A stretch of DNA of 64,000 nucleotides. Origin: Deltaproteobacteria bacterium GWC2_55_46 (GTDB taxonomy: Bacteria; Desulfobacterota; GWC2-55-46). Below, piece after piece: positions 35,583-44,180 of the stretch. Within the stretch, counting starts at the first letter, position 1; each line of letters begins with the position of its first letter. The notes beneath the pieces are model-generated. The model ran no database searches, was not told where the DNA came from, and saw nothing but the letters and a program-made list of their open reading frames with translations. The position numbers and the translations under genes were made by a program. The stretch spans positions 434,001 to 498,000 of the forward strand of contig LVEI03000001.1 of the NCBI GenBank assembly GCA_001595385.3, written 5' to 3'.

Positions 35583-36767
35583 TCAGTTGCCGGCCTCCAC
35601 CTCGATGGTATTCTGGGTAGCGCCGGTCACCCTGAAGCCCTCAAGCCTCGATATCTCGTCGGCTATCGCCTGGGCGGCGACCCTGGATTCTACCTCAAAT
35701 GCGGCAACCCCTTCCACGAAGCTCCTCTGGTAAAGGGCCGCTATGCCCCTTACCCTCGACTTAAGGAGCCTTTTGAACTCGACTACATCATCGTAATCCG
35801 CGCCCTTAAGTGTTATCCTGACCGTTGCTGGCCCGGACCATTTTGAGGTTATCTGGGAGATAAGGCCTTTAGCCAGCTCCGCGGATGCCTTCGAAAGGGC
35901 TTCGGCGGCACCTGTTCGCTCAGAGATATGCCTTGATGTGCCGTACCCCTTCGCCGACGCGATGACGCTTCCGTCATCGACCCTCACAGCCTCTGCCGTT
36001 ATGTCGGCGAGATAAGTGCCAACGGTGCCGCCAGCGCTTGCCCCCTGCCTTACAGAGGCCTTGCCGAATACCACTACTTCGGCTTGAAGGCCCTTGCCTG
36101 TCTCCCTTGCAAACAGGCTTGAAACATCGGCTGCGCCGTAGCCTTCGGCTATATCTTTTTTTTCAGCGCTCGCGGTTGTATCAACGACGCTAAACCCTCT
36201 GGCGATGAATATCTCCTTGAGGGCGGCCTCCGAATCGGGCATATCTATCGCTTCACGCGACTGCCACCAGGATGAGTATGAACTGCTTTCCATGCTCTTT
36301 TCGGCTATCATGAAGAGCACCCTGGGGCGTTCGGCCTTTCTCTGGAGAAGCCCCATGGCGTCGAGATCGCCTTCGATGTCCCCGGTTGCGACATTGGCCC
36401 TGACTGTAACCTGGTAGGTATCACCGGAACGGGCTTCGCCTGTAACCGCGTAATTGACGACATAGCCCTGGGTCCTGCTATAGACGCTGTCCCTCAAGAC
36501 CTCATAACTTTCGACAACCGTCTCGGAAGAGATGATCGTCCCTACAGCCTGCTCTACGGCGTTCCTCAGGGCTTCGGCTATGGCGCTGTCACGGGCCATG
36601 GCTGCGTTGCCCCCCTGGATAGCGGAGGACCCGGTCGCGTTTATTGTTATCGACTTCTCTGCTGCTTGAATGTTTGCGAGGAAGAAAAAAGAGTATAGAA
36701 AAGAGAGGATAACTATTGAAAGGAGGGTTCTGGACGCCAGTCCAGGGCCCCAGGTCTTTCCAGTCAT
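35583..36767 (-). CDS. FlgT-N-like exported protein
   Basis: Signal peptide (LSIVILSFLYSFFFLANIQAA) and a domain typical of the FlgT N terminus and LPP20 proteins: INATGSSAIQGGNAAMARDSAI, followed by ALRNAVEQAVGTII and VNYAVTGEARSGDTYQVTVRA. The second half (VLFMIAEKSME to VVVFGKASVR) is a TolB-N/CsgG-like fold, and the third (VRITLKGADYDD) a small alpha/beta domain. It heads the six-gene envelope operon, with a GGAGG-type ribosome site. In Vibrio, FlgT builds the flagellar H ring; no flagellar genes occur here. Confidence 0.7.
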   Translation of the reverse strand: MTGKTWGPGLASRTLLSIVILSFLYSFFFLANIQAAEKSITINATGSSAIQGGNAAMARDSAIAEALRNAVEQAVGTIISSETVVESYEVLRDSVYSRTQGYVVNYAVTGEARSGDTYQVTVRANVATGDIEGDLDAMGLLQRKAERPRVLFMIAEKSMESSSYSSWWQSREAIDMPDSEAALKEIFIARGFSVVDTTASAEKKDIAEGYGAADVSSLFARETGKGLQAEVVVFGKASVRQGASAGGTVGTYLADITAEAVRVDDGSVIASAKGYGTSRHISERTGAAEALSKASAELAKGLISQITSKWSGPATVRITLKGADYDDVVEFKRLLKSRVRGIAALYQRSFVEGVAAFEVESRVAAQAIADEISRLEGFRVTGATQNTIEVEAGN

Positions 36768-36922
36768 AAAATCCTCCAGAATCTTATACGGCCTTAAAGA
36801 GCCGCCCGGGGGTAAATACCCACAAGTTATACCACAAATACATCTTCAAGTCTAATTACCGAAGCAATAAATACAGCGGCTGACTTCACACACAGGCAGG
36901 ATGGGGCTTAAGGACGATGAGT

Positions 36923-38098
36923 CTAGTCCCCCGTCTTAAAATCCTTTTTTACGGCCTCCATCGCTTCCGGGTTAAAGAGCAGCTCGATGGCCGTGAGCCC
37001 CAAGGCCTTTACGCCTTCGATGAGCGCCCTGTGGCCGTCCGGGGTGATGGTTGCGTCAGCGAACTCGTGGGTGTGGATGTTTATGCCGTCCCTTATGGGC
37101 ACATGCGGATGGATGGTGGGTATGACCTGAGAGACGTTGCCTATATCGGATGAGCCGACGTTCTTCTCAGCGGCCTCAGTGGCTTCCGCCAATCCAAGCT
37201 CTTTAAGAGAGCGCCTGTAGACATCCGCGAAGGCCATGTTTATCTTCATCGGGGCATTGAGGTCCCCGGCCTCAACCGCCTCAAGGGTGCAGCCCGTGGC
37301 CGATGCCGCGCCCCTGGCGCAGTTTATGACACGCTCCCTTACTGAAGCAAGCTCGGTTAAGTCCTTCGCCCTTACGTAAAAGCTCGCCGAGGCCCTCTCC
37401 GGGATTATGTTCGGGGCCTTGCCGCCGTCCGTTATTATGCCGTGCACTCTGACATCGCCTCTTAGCTGCTGACGCAGTAACCCTACTGAGTTAAAGAGCA
37501 GTATTACGGCGTCAAGGGCGTTTATCCCCTCTTCTGGATAGGCAGAGGCATGGCTTGACCTGCCGTGGAAGGTAAAGTTGAGCCTCACGAGGCCGAGGAA
37601 GTGCTTCACGACCTTTCTCTTTGACGATCCGTGCACCATCATCGCGGCGTCGATATCGTCAAAGACGCCGGCCTTTATCATCTCTATCTTTCCCTTGCCA
37701 AGCTCCTCAGCTGGCGTGCCGAGCACCATGAGCGTGCCCTGCCCCGGCTTTAAAGGGCCGGAAAGCGCCATGGCAAGGGCCGCGCCAGCGCCGATGGAAG
37801 CGGTCCCCGCTATATTATGGCCGCAGGCGTGGCCTATTCCGGGGAGCGCGTCCATCTCTGCGAGAATGGCCACAGCGGGCCTTCCGGCGCCAAGGGTCGC
37901 CCTGAATGCCGTCGGCATACCGGCAATACCTGCTTCAACAACAAAGCCCGCCTCCTTGAGCAGGGCCCGCATCGCGGACGAAGTCTTCTCCTCCTTTAGC
38001 CCCAGCTCAGGGTTCCTGTAAAAACAGTCGCTAAGCTCGGTAAGCCTTCCGGCTAACGCGTCAGCTCCCCTTAGAAATTCCTCCCTGACCTTTAACAT
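36923..38098 (-). CDS. M20 family amidohydrolase/aminoacylase
   Basis: Zinc hydrolase of the peptidase M20D group (HipO/AbgA-like). The HACGHN motif supplies metal ligands, and PAEELGKGK carries the catalytic and metal-binding acidic pair. Segments such as GRSSHASAYPEEGINALDAV and VRVHGIITDGGKAPNIIP are typical. It probably removes acyl groups from amino acids or cleaves amide conjugates in the cytosol. It stands alone between the envelope operon and sat. The physiological substrate is not known. Confidence 0.88.
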   Translation of the reverse strand: MLKVREEFLRGADALAGRLTELSDCFYRNPELGLKEEKTSSAMRALLKEAGFVVEAGIAGMPTAFRATLGAGRPAVAILAEMDALPGIGHACGHNIAGTASIGAGAALAMALSGPLKPGQGTLMVLGTPAEELGKGKIEMIKAGVFDDIDAAMMVHGSSKRKVVKHFLGLVRLNFTFHGRSSHASAYPEEGINALDAVILLFNSVGLLRQQLRGDVRVHGIITDGGKAPNIIPERASASFYVRAKDLTELASVRERVINCARGAASATGCTLEAVEAGDLNAPMKINMAFADVYRRSLKELGLAEATEAAEKNVGSSDIGNVSQVIPTIHPHVPIRDGINIHTHEFADATITPDGHRALIEGVKALGLTAIELLFNPEAMEAVKKDFKTGD

Positions 38099-38160
38099 AC
38101 AAGTTCAGTCTCCCCTTGGCTTTTGATAATACTGTACGGATGGACCTGGCATGCAAAAAG

Positions 38161-38193
38161 ATGACGGGCCGCCCCGAAAGGGCGGCCCGTCAT
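38161..38193 (-). terminator. Rho-independent terminator of the sulfate-assimilation operon
   Basis: A perfect 14-bp stem (38161-38174 with 38180-38193) with a five-base loop. On the minus strand it is followed by CTTTTTGC. It begins eight bases after the sat stop. Confidence 0.9.
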
Positions 38194-38200
38194 CTGCTCG

Positions 38201-39367
38201 TTACTGTGGCTGGCCCTGCATAGCCTCTATGAGTATCCTGGCGACCTCAGGCCTGCTGAACTCAGGCGGAGGGTATACGCCTGTACGGAGCATCTCCCTC
38301 ACCTTTGTCCCCGAGAGGACGACATGCTCGGAGGAATCGTGCGGGCAGGTCTTGTACGAGGCCATGCCGCCGCACTTCTTGCAGTAGAAGGTGTGGTCGA
38401 AGAAGAGCGGAGTTATGCCGATGGCCTGCGGGTCGAAGTTCTCAAAGATGTAATGCGCGTCAAAGGTGCCGTAGTAGTTGCCCACTCCGGCGTGGTCCCT
38501 GCCTATTATGAAGTGGGTGCAGCCGTAATTCTTCCTTATGAGGGCGTGGAAGACCGCTTCCTTGGGACCCGCGTACCTCATGGCCGCCGGGTTCACGACG
38601 AGCGCGACCCTGTCCTTCGGATAGTAGTTCTCTATCAGGGCCTTGTAGCACCTCATCCTGACCGAGGCCGGGATATCGTCCCCCTTGGTCTCGCCGACGA
38701 GCGGGTGTATGAGTATGCCGTCGACTATCTCAAGGGCGCTCTTCTGTATGTACTCGTGCGCCCTGTGTATCGGGTTCCTGGTCTGGAAACCGACCACCCT
38801 CTTCCAGCCCTTCTCGTTGAAAAGGGCCCTTGTGTCCCTGGGGTCGAGCCTCTCTTCGATGAACTCGGTATGCTCGGGCCTCTTTACGAGCGATATCTTC
38901 CCGCCGAGCAGCATGTCGCCCATCTCGTACACCTTCTTTACGCCGGGGTGCTTGTCCTCAGCGGTGCCGTAGACCTGGATTGCCTCCTTCTCCTTGTCAT
39001 GGGCGAATATCTCGTCTATGCGCATGGTGGCGAGTATCTCGCCCTCTCCGTTGGCAAGGGCCACTTCCATCCCGACCTTGAGCGCCTTGGCCTCCTCGCC
39101 CGTGGCAGAAAGGGTTATGGGCATCGTCCACGGAAGCCCGTTTTTAAGGTGCATGGTGTCCATCACCGCGTGATAGTCGTCCTTGCACATGAAGCCCTCG
39201 ATCGGGCTGAAGGCGCCTATGGATATCATCTCGATATCGGATATCTCGCGGTCGTTGAGGGTAAGCTTCTTAAGCTCCTTTGCCCTCTTCGCCGTCTCTT
39301 CCCGTTCCTTTCCTTCAAGGGCCCTGTTCACCAGCACCCCGCCATGCGGCCTTATGAGTCCTTCCAC
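38201..39367 (-). CDS. sat: ATP sulfurylase (sulfate adenylyltransferase)
   Basis: Joins sulfate to ATP to make adenylyl sulfate (APS). Family motifs QTRNPIHRAHEY and GRDHAGVG (both contact ATP) and the PUA-like N-terminal half are complete. The C-terminal part has the cysteine-rich FYCKKCGGMASYKTCPH insert, a zinc-ribbon-like motif found in many bacterial and archaeal Sat proteins. GTG at 39367 is preceded by AGGAGGT at normal spacing. It is the last gene of the operon, after cysH. With DASS and CysH upstream, an assimilatory role is more likely than a dissimilatory one. Confidence 0.95.
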   Translation of the reverse strand: MEGLIRPHGGVLVNRALEGKEREETAKRAKELKKLTLNDREISDIEMISIGAFSPIEGFMCKDDYHAVMDTMHLKNGLPWTMPITLSATGEEAKALKVGMEVALANGEGEILATMRIDEIFAHDKEKEAIQVYGTAEDKHPGVKKVYEMGDMLLGGKISLVKRPEHTEFIEERLDPRDTRALFNEKGWKRVVGFQTRNPIHRAHEYIQKSALEIVDGILIHPLVGETKGDDIPASVRMRCYKALIENYYPKDRVALVVNPAAMRYAGPKEAVFHALIRKNYGCTHFIIGRDHAGVGNYYGTFDAHYIFENFDPQAIGITPLFFDHTFYCKKCGGMASYKTCPHDSSEHVVLSGTKVREMLRTGVYPPPEFSRPEVARILIEAMQGQPQ

Positions 39368-39407
39368 TTGCTGCTACCTCCTCATATTATTCGTAAGAAT
39401 CTTTTCC

Positions 39408-40106
39408 TTACTTATGCAGACCGCATTCGGTCTTCTGAAAGCCGGCCCACCTGCCTGCCCTCGGGTCATCTCCGGGCATGACAGGACGCGTGCAGGGCTC
39501 GCATCCGATAGAGGGGTAGTTCTTGTCATGGAGCGAGCAGTATGGGACGTTGTTCTTCCTGATATACTCCCATACATCCTGCGAGGTCCATCTGACGAGC
39601 GGGTTGATCTTGACGAGGCCGAACTTTGCGTCCCAGCTTACTACAGGCGCGTTTGCCCTCGTGGGGGCCTGATCGCGCCTGATGCCGGTTATCCAGCACT
39701 TGAGCCCTGAGAGGGCCTCGGCCAAGGGGACCATCTTCCTTATGTTGCAGCACTTGTCCGGCTCCTTCTTCCAGAGCTCGGGGCCGAACTCCGCGGCCAT
39801 CTCTTCCAGTGTGGTCTTCGCGCCGTATTTCTCAAGCGTCACCCCGTACCTCTGCATGAGCTTCTCCTTCACCTCATGTGATTCCTTGAAGAGAAGATCG
39901 GTATCGAGGTAGAAGACCCTCGCGTCGGGCTTTATCTTCGTCAGCATATCCATCAGGGCCACGTCCTCCGCGCCGAAGCTGCAAGCAAGCGAAAGCTCGC
40001 CGGTCGCGAAGTTCTCTACAGCCCACCTTATCGCCTCTTCCGGGGCCTTGCCCTCAAGACCATCGCTAATCTTTTTAAGTTCTTCCTCTGTCCACGCCTT
40101 TGACAT
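39408..40106 (-). CDS. cysH: APS/PAPS reductase (FeS type)
   Basis: Reduces adenylyl sulfate to sulfite with thioredoxin. Cys119-Cys120 and Cys202-x2-Cys205 are the four ligands of the 4Fe-4S cluster that marks APS-using enzymes. The catalytic cysteine is in the C-terminal ECGLH (about residue 228). No APS kinase (cysC) gene lies nearby, which fits direct use of APS. ATG at 40106 lies inside the end of the universal-stress-protein gene, overlapping it by 32 bases. It precedes sat in the operon. Confidence 0.93.
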   Translation of the reverse strand: MSKAWTEEELKKISDGLEGKAPEEAIRWAVENFATGELSLACSFGAEDVALMDMLTKIKPDARVFYLDTDLLFKESHEVKEKLMQRYGVTLEKYGAKTTLEEMAAEFGPELWKKEPDKCCNIRKMVPLAEALSGLKCWITGIRRDQAPTRANAPVVSWDAKFGLVKINPLVRWTSQDVWEYIRKNNVPYCSLHDKNYPSIGCEPCTRPVMPGDDPRAGRWAGFQKTECGLHK

Positions 40107-40599
40107 CTCCCTTTTCCTCCTTTATAGGTTCCTGGGTGTCGGTAAAGACGACAACTTCGCAGGAGGCCTTCTCGGCTATATCGTCCGCGAAGCTCCTGGA
40201 GAAGTATTTGAAGAACGCCCTTCTCTTCCTCTTTACAAGCACCGCCGTGGTTATTTCCATCTTCTCTATTATGGAGAGCACCTTCTCAACCGGCTCCCCT
40301 CGCTCAAGGAGGGGCTCGAAGGCTACCCCTTCCTCCATCGCCTTTATCTGCACCTTGCCGAGCTCCTCGTATCCCCTCTGCCTGTACTCTTTCATTATCG
40401 CCTCGGATACCTGGGCAGAGGGCTTGTCCCCGATGAAGCCTATATCGGTGAAGGTATCGAAGACGTCACTTGCGGCGCCTGTCTCGAGGAGGTAGAGGGC
40501 GATGAGCGCGCCGTTACAGTCCTTCGCCTTCTTAACGGCGAAAGTGACGGCCTCTTGGGCCTTGGCATGTCCGGAGAGTACCAGGAGCACCTTTTTCAT
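40075..40599 (-). CDS. Universal stress protein family protein
   Basis: An UspA-like alpha/beta domain (KKVLLVLSGHAKAQEAVTFAV at the start; VEKVLSIIEKMEITTAVLVKRKRRA near the middle), 174 residues. The usual nucleotide-binding GxxG motif is not clear, so ATP binding is uncertain. The gene lies one base after the DASS transporter gene and overlaps cysH by 32 bases, so it is translationally linked to sulfate assimilation. Co-encoded UspA domains often regulate transporters; here that role is inference. Confidence 0.75.
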   Translation of the reverse strand: MKKVLLVLSGHAKAQEAVTFAVKKAKDCNGALIALYLLETGAASDVFDTFTDIGFIGDKPSAQVSEAIMKEYRQRGYEELGKVQIKAMEEGVAFEPLLERGEPVEKVLSIIEKMEITTAVLVKRKRRAFFKYFSRSFADDIAEKASCEVVVFTDTQEPIKEEKGDVKGVDRGRT

Positions 40600-40600
40600 G

Positions 40601-42028
40601 TCAATACCCCATGCCTATAAGAGGCCACCAGTACGCCGCCACAAGGTTGAAGGTTATCCACGCCACCACGGTCATTATAACGCCGCCCTTTATCATGTCC
40701 CGTACCGTAACGTAGTTGGACGATACGGCTATGGCGTTTGCCGGGGTCGACATAGGGAACATGAAGGCCAATCCAGCCGGAACGGCTACCGCGAAGGTGA
40801 CGACCGACGGCTCGATCGACAGGCTCTGGGCCAGCCCGATGCTCACCGGCAGCAGCACCGCTATGACGGCCGCGTTGCTCATCGCCTCTGTCATCATAAT
40901 CGCGAGTAACGAAAATACCGCGAAGATCGTCCACGGGCTCACTGCCCACGCCCCGACCGCCCCTTTTACGAGCCACTGGGCGGCCCCGCTCCGGTCGAGC
41001 GCGGTCCCCAGTATTATGGCCCCGCCGTACATGAGTATTATACCCCAATTGACGTATTCCTCTATATCTTTCCATCTTACGAGCTTAAAGACAAAGAGGG
41101 CCACTACCGAGCTGAGGGCGATCGTCGCCAGTCCCATCCTGGCGCCGAGGAACATCCAGGCCGCGATCGTAACGGCCAGCACGCCGCCAACGGCGTATTC
41201 GGAAAAACTTATCTTTCCAAGACCCTTGAGCCTTTTAATGATGACCTGGCGGGCGTTCTCGACCCCTGTTATGTCTACCGGATAGATCCTCGTAAGGAGG
41301 AAAAACCCGACAAAGAGCATGATGACAACCAGCGGCAGGACAGCTATGGTGTAGTCGAGAAACCCTATGGTATCCCCGGTCGTCTCCTTGAGTATGCCTA
41401 TCGCGAGAGGCACCCTCGCGCCCCCAAGGAAGGTGGCCACCCCGCCGATGACGCACCCCCACGCCAGAGAAAAGAAGAGGAGCTTGCCGTAATTGGACTG
41501 CCCTGGCTTGAGCCCAAGCGCCTTTGATATCTCGAGCACGATGGGAAAGAGCATCGCGGCCACGGCGTGCTCGGACATGAAAAACGACAGTATAGCCGCC
41601 AGGAGGAATATGCTCACAAGGAGCTTTTTCGGCGAATGGCCGTACCTCTTCATTATGTTAAGCGCTATCCTGTTCGAGAGGCCGGAGTGCATTACAGCGC
41701 CGGCGAGTATGAACGCGCCGAGGATGAAGAATACCGCCTCATTGCCGAAAAGGCCGTAGGTCTCCTTATGAGGGAGTATCCCGAGCACAGGCACAAGGAC
41801 GATGGCGAAAAGGCTCGTTATGGCCAGCGGCACCACGTTTGTGACCCAGAGGACGAGGCAGAGAAGGAATACGGCTATGGCCTTCTGCCCCTCGGGAGCG
41901 AGGCCTGCCGGCGCCGGCATGGTTATGAAATAAAGGAATAAAAGAGCGAGTATGAAAAAGAAAAGAGGCCTTACCGCCTTAAGCGCCAGTATCAGCCAGA
42001 TGGGCCGGGTATCTATCTCTATGCTCAC
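40601..42028 (-). CDS. DASS/SLC13-family anion transporter (probable sulfate importer)
   Basis: Around twelve transmembrane segments with DASS-family signatures (FILGAFILAGAVMHSGLSNRIAL, SEHAVAAMLFPIVLEI, AEAMSNAAVIAVLLPVSIG; the SNT-like motif is modified). GTG at 42028, seven bases after CCGGAG (42036-42041), is better than the TTG at 42079 that would overlap the previous gene; the protein has 475 residues. Sulfate as substrate is inferred from the sat and cysH genes in the same operon; dicarboxylates are the other usual substrate of this family. Confidence 0.82.
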   Translation of the reverse strand: MSIEIDTRPIWLILALKAVRPLFFFILALLFLYFITMPAPAGLAPEGQKAIAVFLLCLVLWVTNVVPLAITSLFAIVLVPVLGILPHKETYGLFGNEAVFFILGAFILAGAVMHSGLSNRIALNIMKRYGHSPKKLLVSIFLLAAILSFFMSEHAVAAMLFPIVLEISKALGLKPGQSNYGKLLFFSLAWGCVIGGVATFLGGARVPLAIGILKETTGDTIGFLDYTIAVLPLVVIMLFVGFFLLTRIYPVDITGVENARQVIIKRLKGLGKISFSEYAVGGVLAVTIAAWMFLGARMGLATIALSSVVALFVFKLVRWKDIEEYVNWGIILMYGGAIILGTALDRSGAAQWLVKGAVGAWAVSPWTIFAVFSLLAIMMTEAMSNAAVIAVLLPVSIGLAQSLSIEPSVVTFAVAVPAGLAFMFPMSTPANAIAVSSNYVTVRDMIKGGVIMTVVAWITFNLVAAYWWPLIGMGY

Positions 42029-42047
42029 AAAACGGCTCCGGAAACTT

Positions 42048-43241
42048 TCAGTGCTTTGTCGGGTCAGGGTCCTTGTCAACGACCCTGAGCTTCCTTCTCA
42101 GGGACGAGAGTCCCCACGCTGTCCTCATGCCGATCTTCGATTTATAGAAGCTCTCGATTATGCCGCCCTTTGATTCATCCACCAGGCCCCGTATCTCAGC
42201 CGGGGTCGTCACCATGCTCAGGTCCCGCACCCAGTTGAGGTTCACCTTCTTTTTCTTCACGGCCTTGTACAGGTGCTTGTAGACCGGGAGTATTATCTCG
42301 GTGGTAAGCGGAGAGATGCTCAAGTCCTTCTCCGATGAGGGCCTGTATATGGGGAGTATCGGCACTACCCCGATATCGGTCAGAAAGTCTATCCCCATGC
42401 ACGTCGACCCCGGCGGCTCAAGGCCCACTATGAGGTGGGATGCTACGGTGCCGTTCGGGAAGATCTTCGCGGCGTAGCCCAGCGCCTCGATATATCTTTT
42501 TCTGCCGATGAGCGCCGCCCTGCCGGGGCATATTATCTCAAAGAGCTCCTTGTCGAATATCTCGATATTGAAAAGGAGCGAATCAGCCCCAATGGCGTAC
42601 GTCTCGTCTATCCAGCGGTTCTCCCTGGGCGGAAGGGCCTCTACCGCCACAAGACAGTTGAATGTCTTCTTTATCGCGCTTATGTATGGCCTCAGGAACT
42701 CTATGCCGCCGTCGTCCCCGGGGCTAAAGCCGATGGACAGGTAGATTGTCTTCGAGGCCCCTTCCTTCAGGACCGCCTCGACGGTCTCTATGACCTCCTC
42801 TACCGTATAGTCGCGCCCTGCGCCGCCAGAGACGTTAAAGTTGCCGGCGCAGTACTTGCACTCTATGCTCCTGTTGAAGAAGTCGCATCTTTTCGAGGGG
42901 GTCACGACCGTGTAGCTGCCGTGGACTGTAGCTATCTCTGAGAAAGGCACTCCCGTAGAGGTCTTCCTGCCGTAGAAGGCGGGCCGTGGCACAAGCTCGA
43001 CAGCCACCTCTCCATTGCCGTCGGTTATGGTGTAGGTCTCTCCCCTTCTTTTCAAGGTATAAGGAGAACCCTTGGTGAACTCTTCCCTGCACGGGATATT
43101 GACAAGGGTGTTCTGCGGAAGGAGTATGTCTATCCCGGAACATCCGCACGCCCACGCCTTTACCACGGGGTCGTCCATCCTTATCCCGCGGAGCATCAGG
43201 TCTATCTTGAGCGAGGCCGGGTTGTCCAGGTATCTGCCCAT
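42048..43241 (-). CDS. Radical SAM-like protein with unusual CX8CX2C site
   Basis: Cys119, Cys128 and Cys131 (RCDFFNRSIECKYC) look like a cluster-binding motif, but the first spacing is eight residues rather than three. A TIM-barrel-like body follows, with IYLSIGFSPGDDGGIEF, LVAVEALPP and SHLIVGLEPPGS. The layout resembles biotin-synthase-like radical SAM proteins with variant motifs. It lies between the MoeB-like gene (18 bases upstream) and the DASS transporter (20 bases downstream), so it belongs to the sulfur operon. The reaction is unknown; a step in sulfur or cofactor metabolism is a guess from context. Confidence 0.75.
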   Translation of the reverse strand: MGRYLDNPASLKIDLMLRGIRMDDPVVKAWACGCSGIDILLPQNTLVNIPCREEFTKGSPYTLKRRGETYTITDGNGEVAVELVPRPAFYGRKTSTGVPFSEIATVHGSYTVVTPSKRCDFFNRSIECKYCAGNFNVSGGAGRDYTVEEVIETVEAVLKEGASKTIYLSIGFSPGDDGGIEFLRPYISAIKKTFNCLVAVEALPPRENRWIDETYAIGADSLLFNIEIFDKELFEIICPGRAALIGRKRYIEALGYAAKIFPNGTVASHLIVGLEPPGSTCMGIDFLTDIGVVPILPIYRPSSEKDLSISPLTTEIILPVYKHLYKAVKKKKVNLNWVRDLSMVTTPAEIRGLVDESKGGIIESFYKSKIGMRTAWGLSSLRRKLRVVDKDPDPTKH

Positions 43242-43259
43242 CTATATCCTATTCTATTA

Positions 43260-44087
43260 TCACTTCTCGCAAGTAGCGGCTGTCCTCAATTCGCAGGCCT
43301 GTTCCTCATATGCCACAAGCTCGCGTATGGTGGCCTTGTCTCCGCAAAGGCCGCACTCAGGGTCCTTCCTGACCTTCACCTTCCTGAAGGTCATCTTGAG
43401 GGCGTCGAATATCATGAGATGGCCTTCAAGGGTGTCGCCTATGCCCAAAAGGAGCTTGACCGTCTCTACAGCCTGCAGTACCCCTATGACGCCTGCAAGC
43501 GCCCCAAGGACGCCAGCCTCCTGGCAGCTAGGCACCAGCCCCTTTGGGGGAGGCTCAGGGTACAGGCACCTGTAGCACGGGAAGCCCCTCCTGGGGTTAA
43601 AGACCGATACCTGGCCGTCGAACCTGAACATCGACCCCGAGACGAGCGGCTTTTGCTCGAAATACGCGGCGTCGTTCATGAGGAACCTCGTCGGGAAGTT
43701 GTCGCTCCCGTCGAGAACCACGTCATAGTCCCTGATTATGTCCCTGATATTCTCGACGTTCAGCCGCCCGTGGAACGGCACGACATTTACGTCCGGGTTC
43801 AATTTATTTATGGTCTCCATGGCCGAATGGACCTTCGGCATGCCGACCCTGTCGTTATTGTGGATTATCTGGCGCTGGAGGTTGCTTAAGTCCACGCAGT
43901 CGCCGTCAGCTATGCCTATCGTCCCGACACCTGCCGCGGCGAGGTACATTAGCGACGGAGAGCCGAGGCCGCCTGCGCCCAGGACAAAGACCTTGCTCTT
44001 AAGAAGCTTTGCCTGCCCCTTGCCGCCCACTTCGGGCAATATTATGTGCCTTGAATACCGTTCGATCTGCTCTTCTGTGAAGTCCAT
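43260..44087 (-). CDS. MoeB/ThiF/HesA family sulfur-carrier adenylyltransferase
   Basis: E1-like enzyme that adenylates the C-terminal glycine of a ThiS/MoaD-type sulfur carrier. The nucleotide-binding motif GAGGLGSPS is near residue 38. DYDVVLDGSDNFPTRF and NRDLSNLQRQ-like DLSNLQRQIIHND are conserved. CYRCLYPE and CGLCGDKA supply the zinc cysteines. It has no rhodanese domain, so sulfur must come from a partner. The likely carrier is the CysO/HcyS-like protein of the same island, although the MoaD of the molybdopterin cluster near 59.7 kb is also possible. It precedes the unusual radical SAM gene. Confidence 0.9.
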   Translation of the reverse strand: MDFTEEQIERYSRHIILPEVGGKGQAKLLKSKVFVLGAGGLGSPSLMYLAAAGVGTIGIADGDCVDLSNLQRQIIHNNDRVGMPKVHSAMETINKLNPDVNVVPFHGRLNVENIRDIIRDYDVVLDGSDNFPTRFLMNDAAYFEQKPLVSGSMFRFDGQVSVFNPRRGFPCYRCLYPEPPPKGLVPSCQEAGVLGALAGVIGVLQAVETVKLLLGIGDTLEGHLMIFDALKMTFRKVKVRKDPECGLCGDKATIRELVAYEEQACELRTAATCEK

Positions 44088-44125
44088 TTTCCTTAAAACC
44101 CTCCCGTCCGTAATGCAAAAAAAGC

Positions 44126-44140
44126 CCCTTGCAGGGGCAG
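44126..44140 (-). terminator. Terminator after the JAMM protease gene
   Basis: A short GCCCCT/AGGGGC stem (44126-44131 with 44135-44140) is followed on the minus strand by seven T residues. It lies 40 bases after the JAMM gene stop and before the MoeB-like gene. Confidence 0.6.
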
Positions 44141-44180
44141 AGGTAGATACTGGATATCAAATCCTATCGTTTTTGAACCG

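Noticed and set aside
38324-39481. 385-residue plus-strand frame opposite sat
   Set aside because: It is antisense to a fully conserved ATP sulfurylase, has no family features and ends in neighbouring sequence.
42028-42079. TTG at 42079 as start of the DASS transporter
   Set aside because: It would overlap the radical SAM gene and lacks a ribosome site, while GTG at 42028 has CCGGAG at proper spacing.
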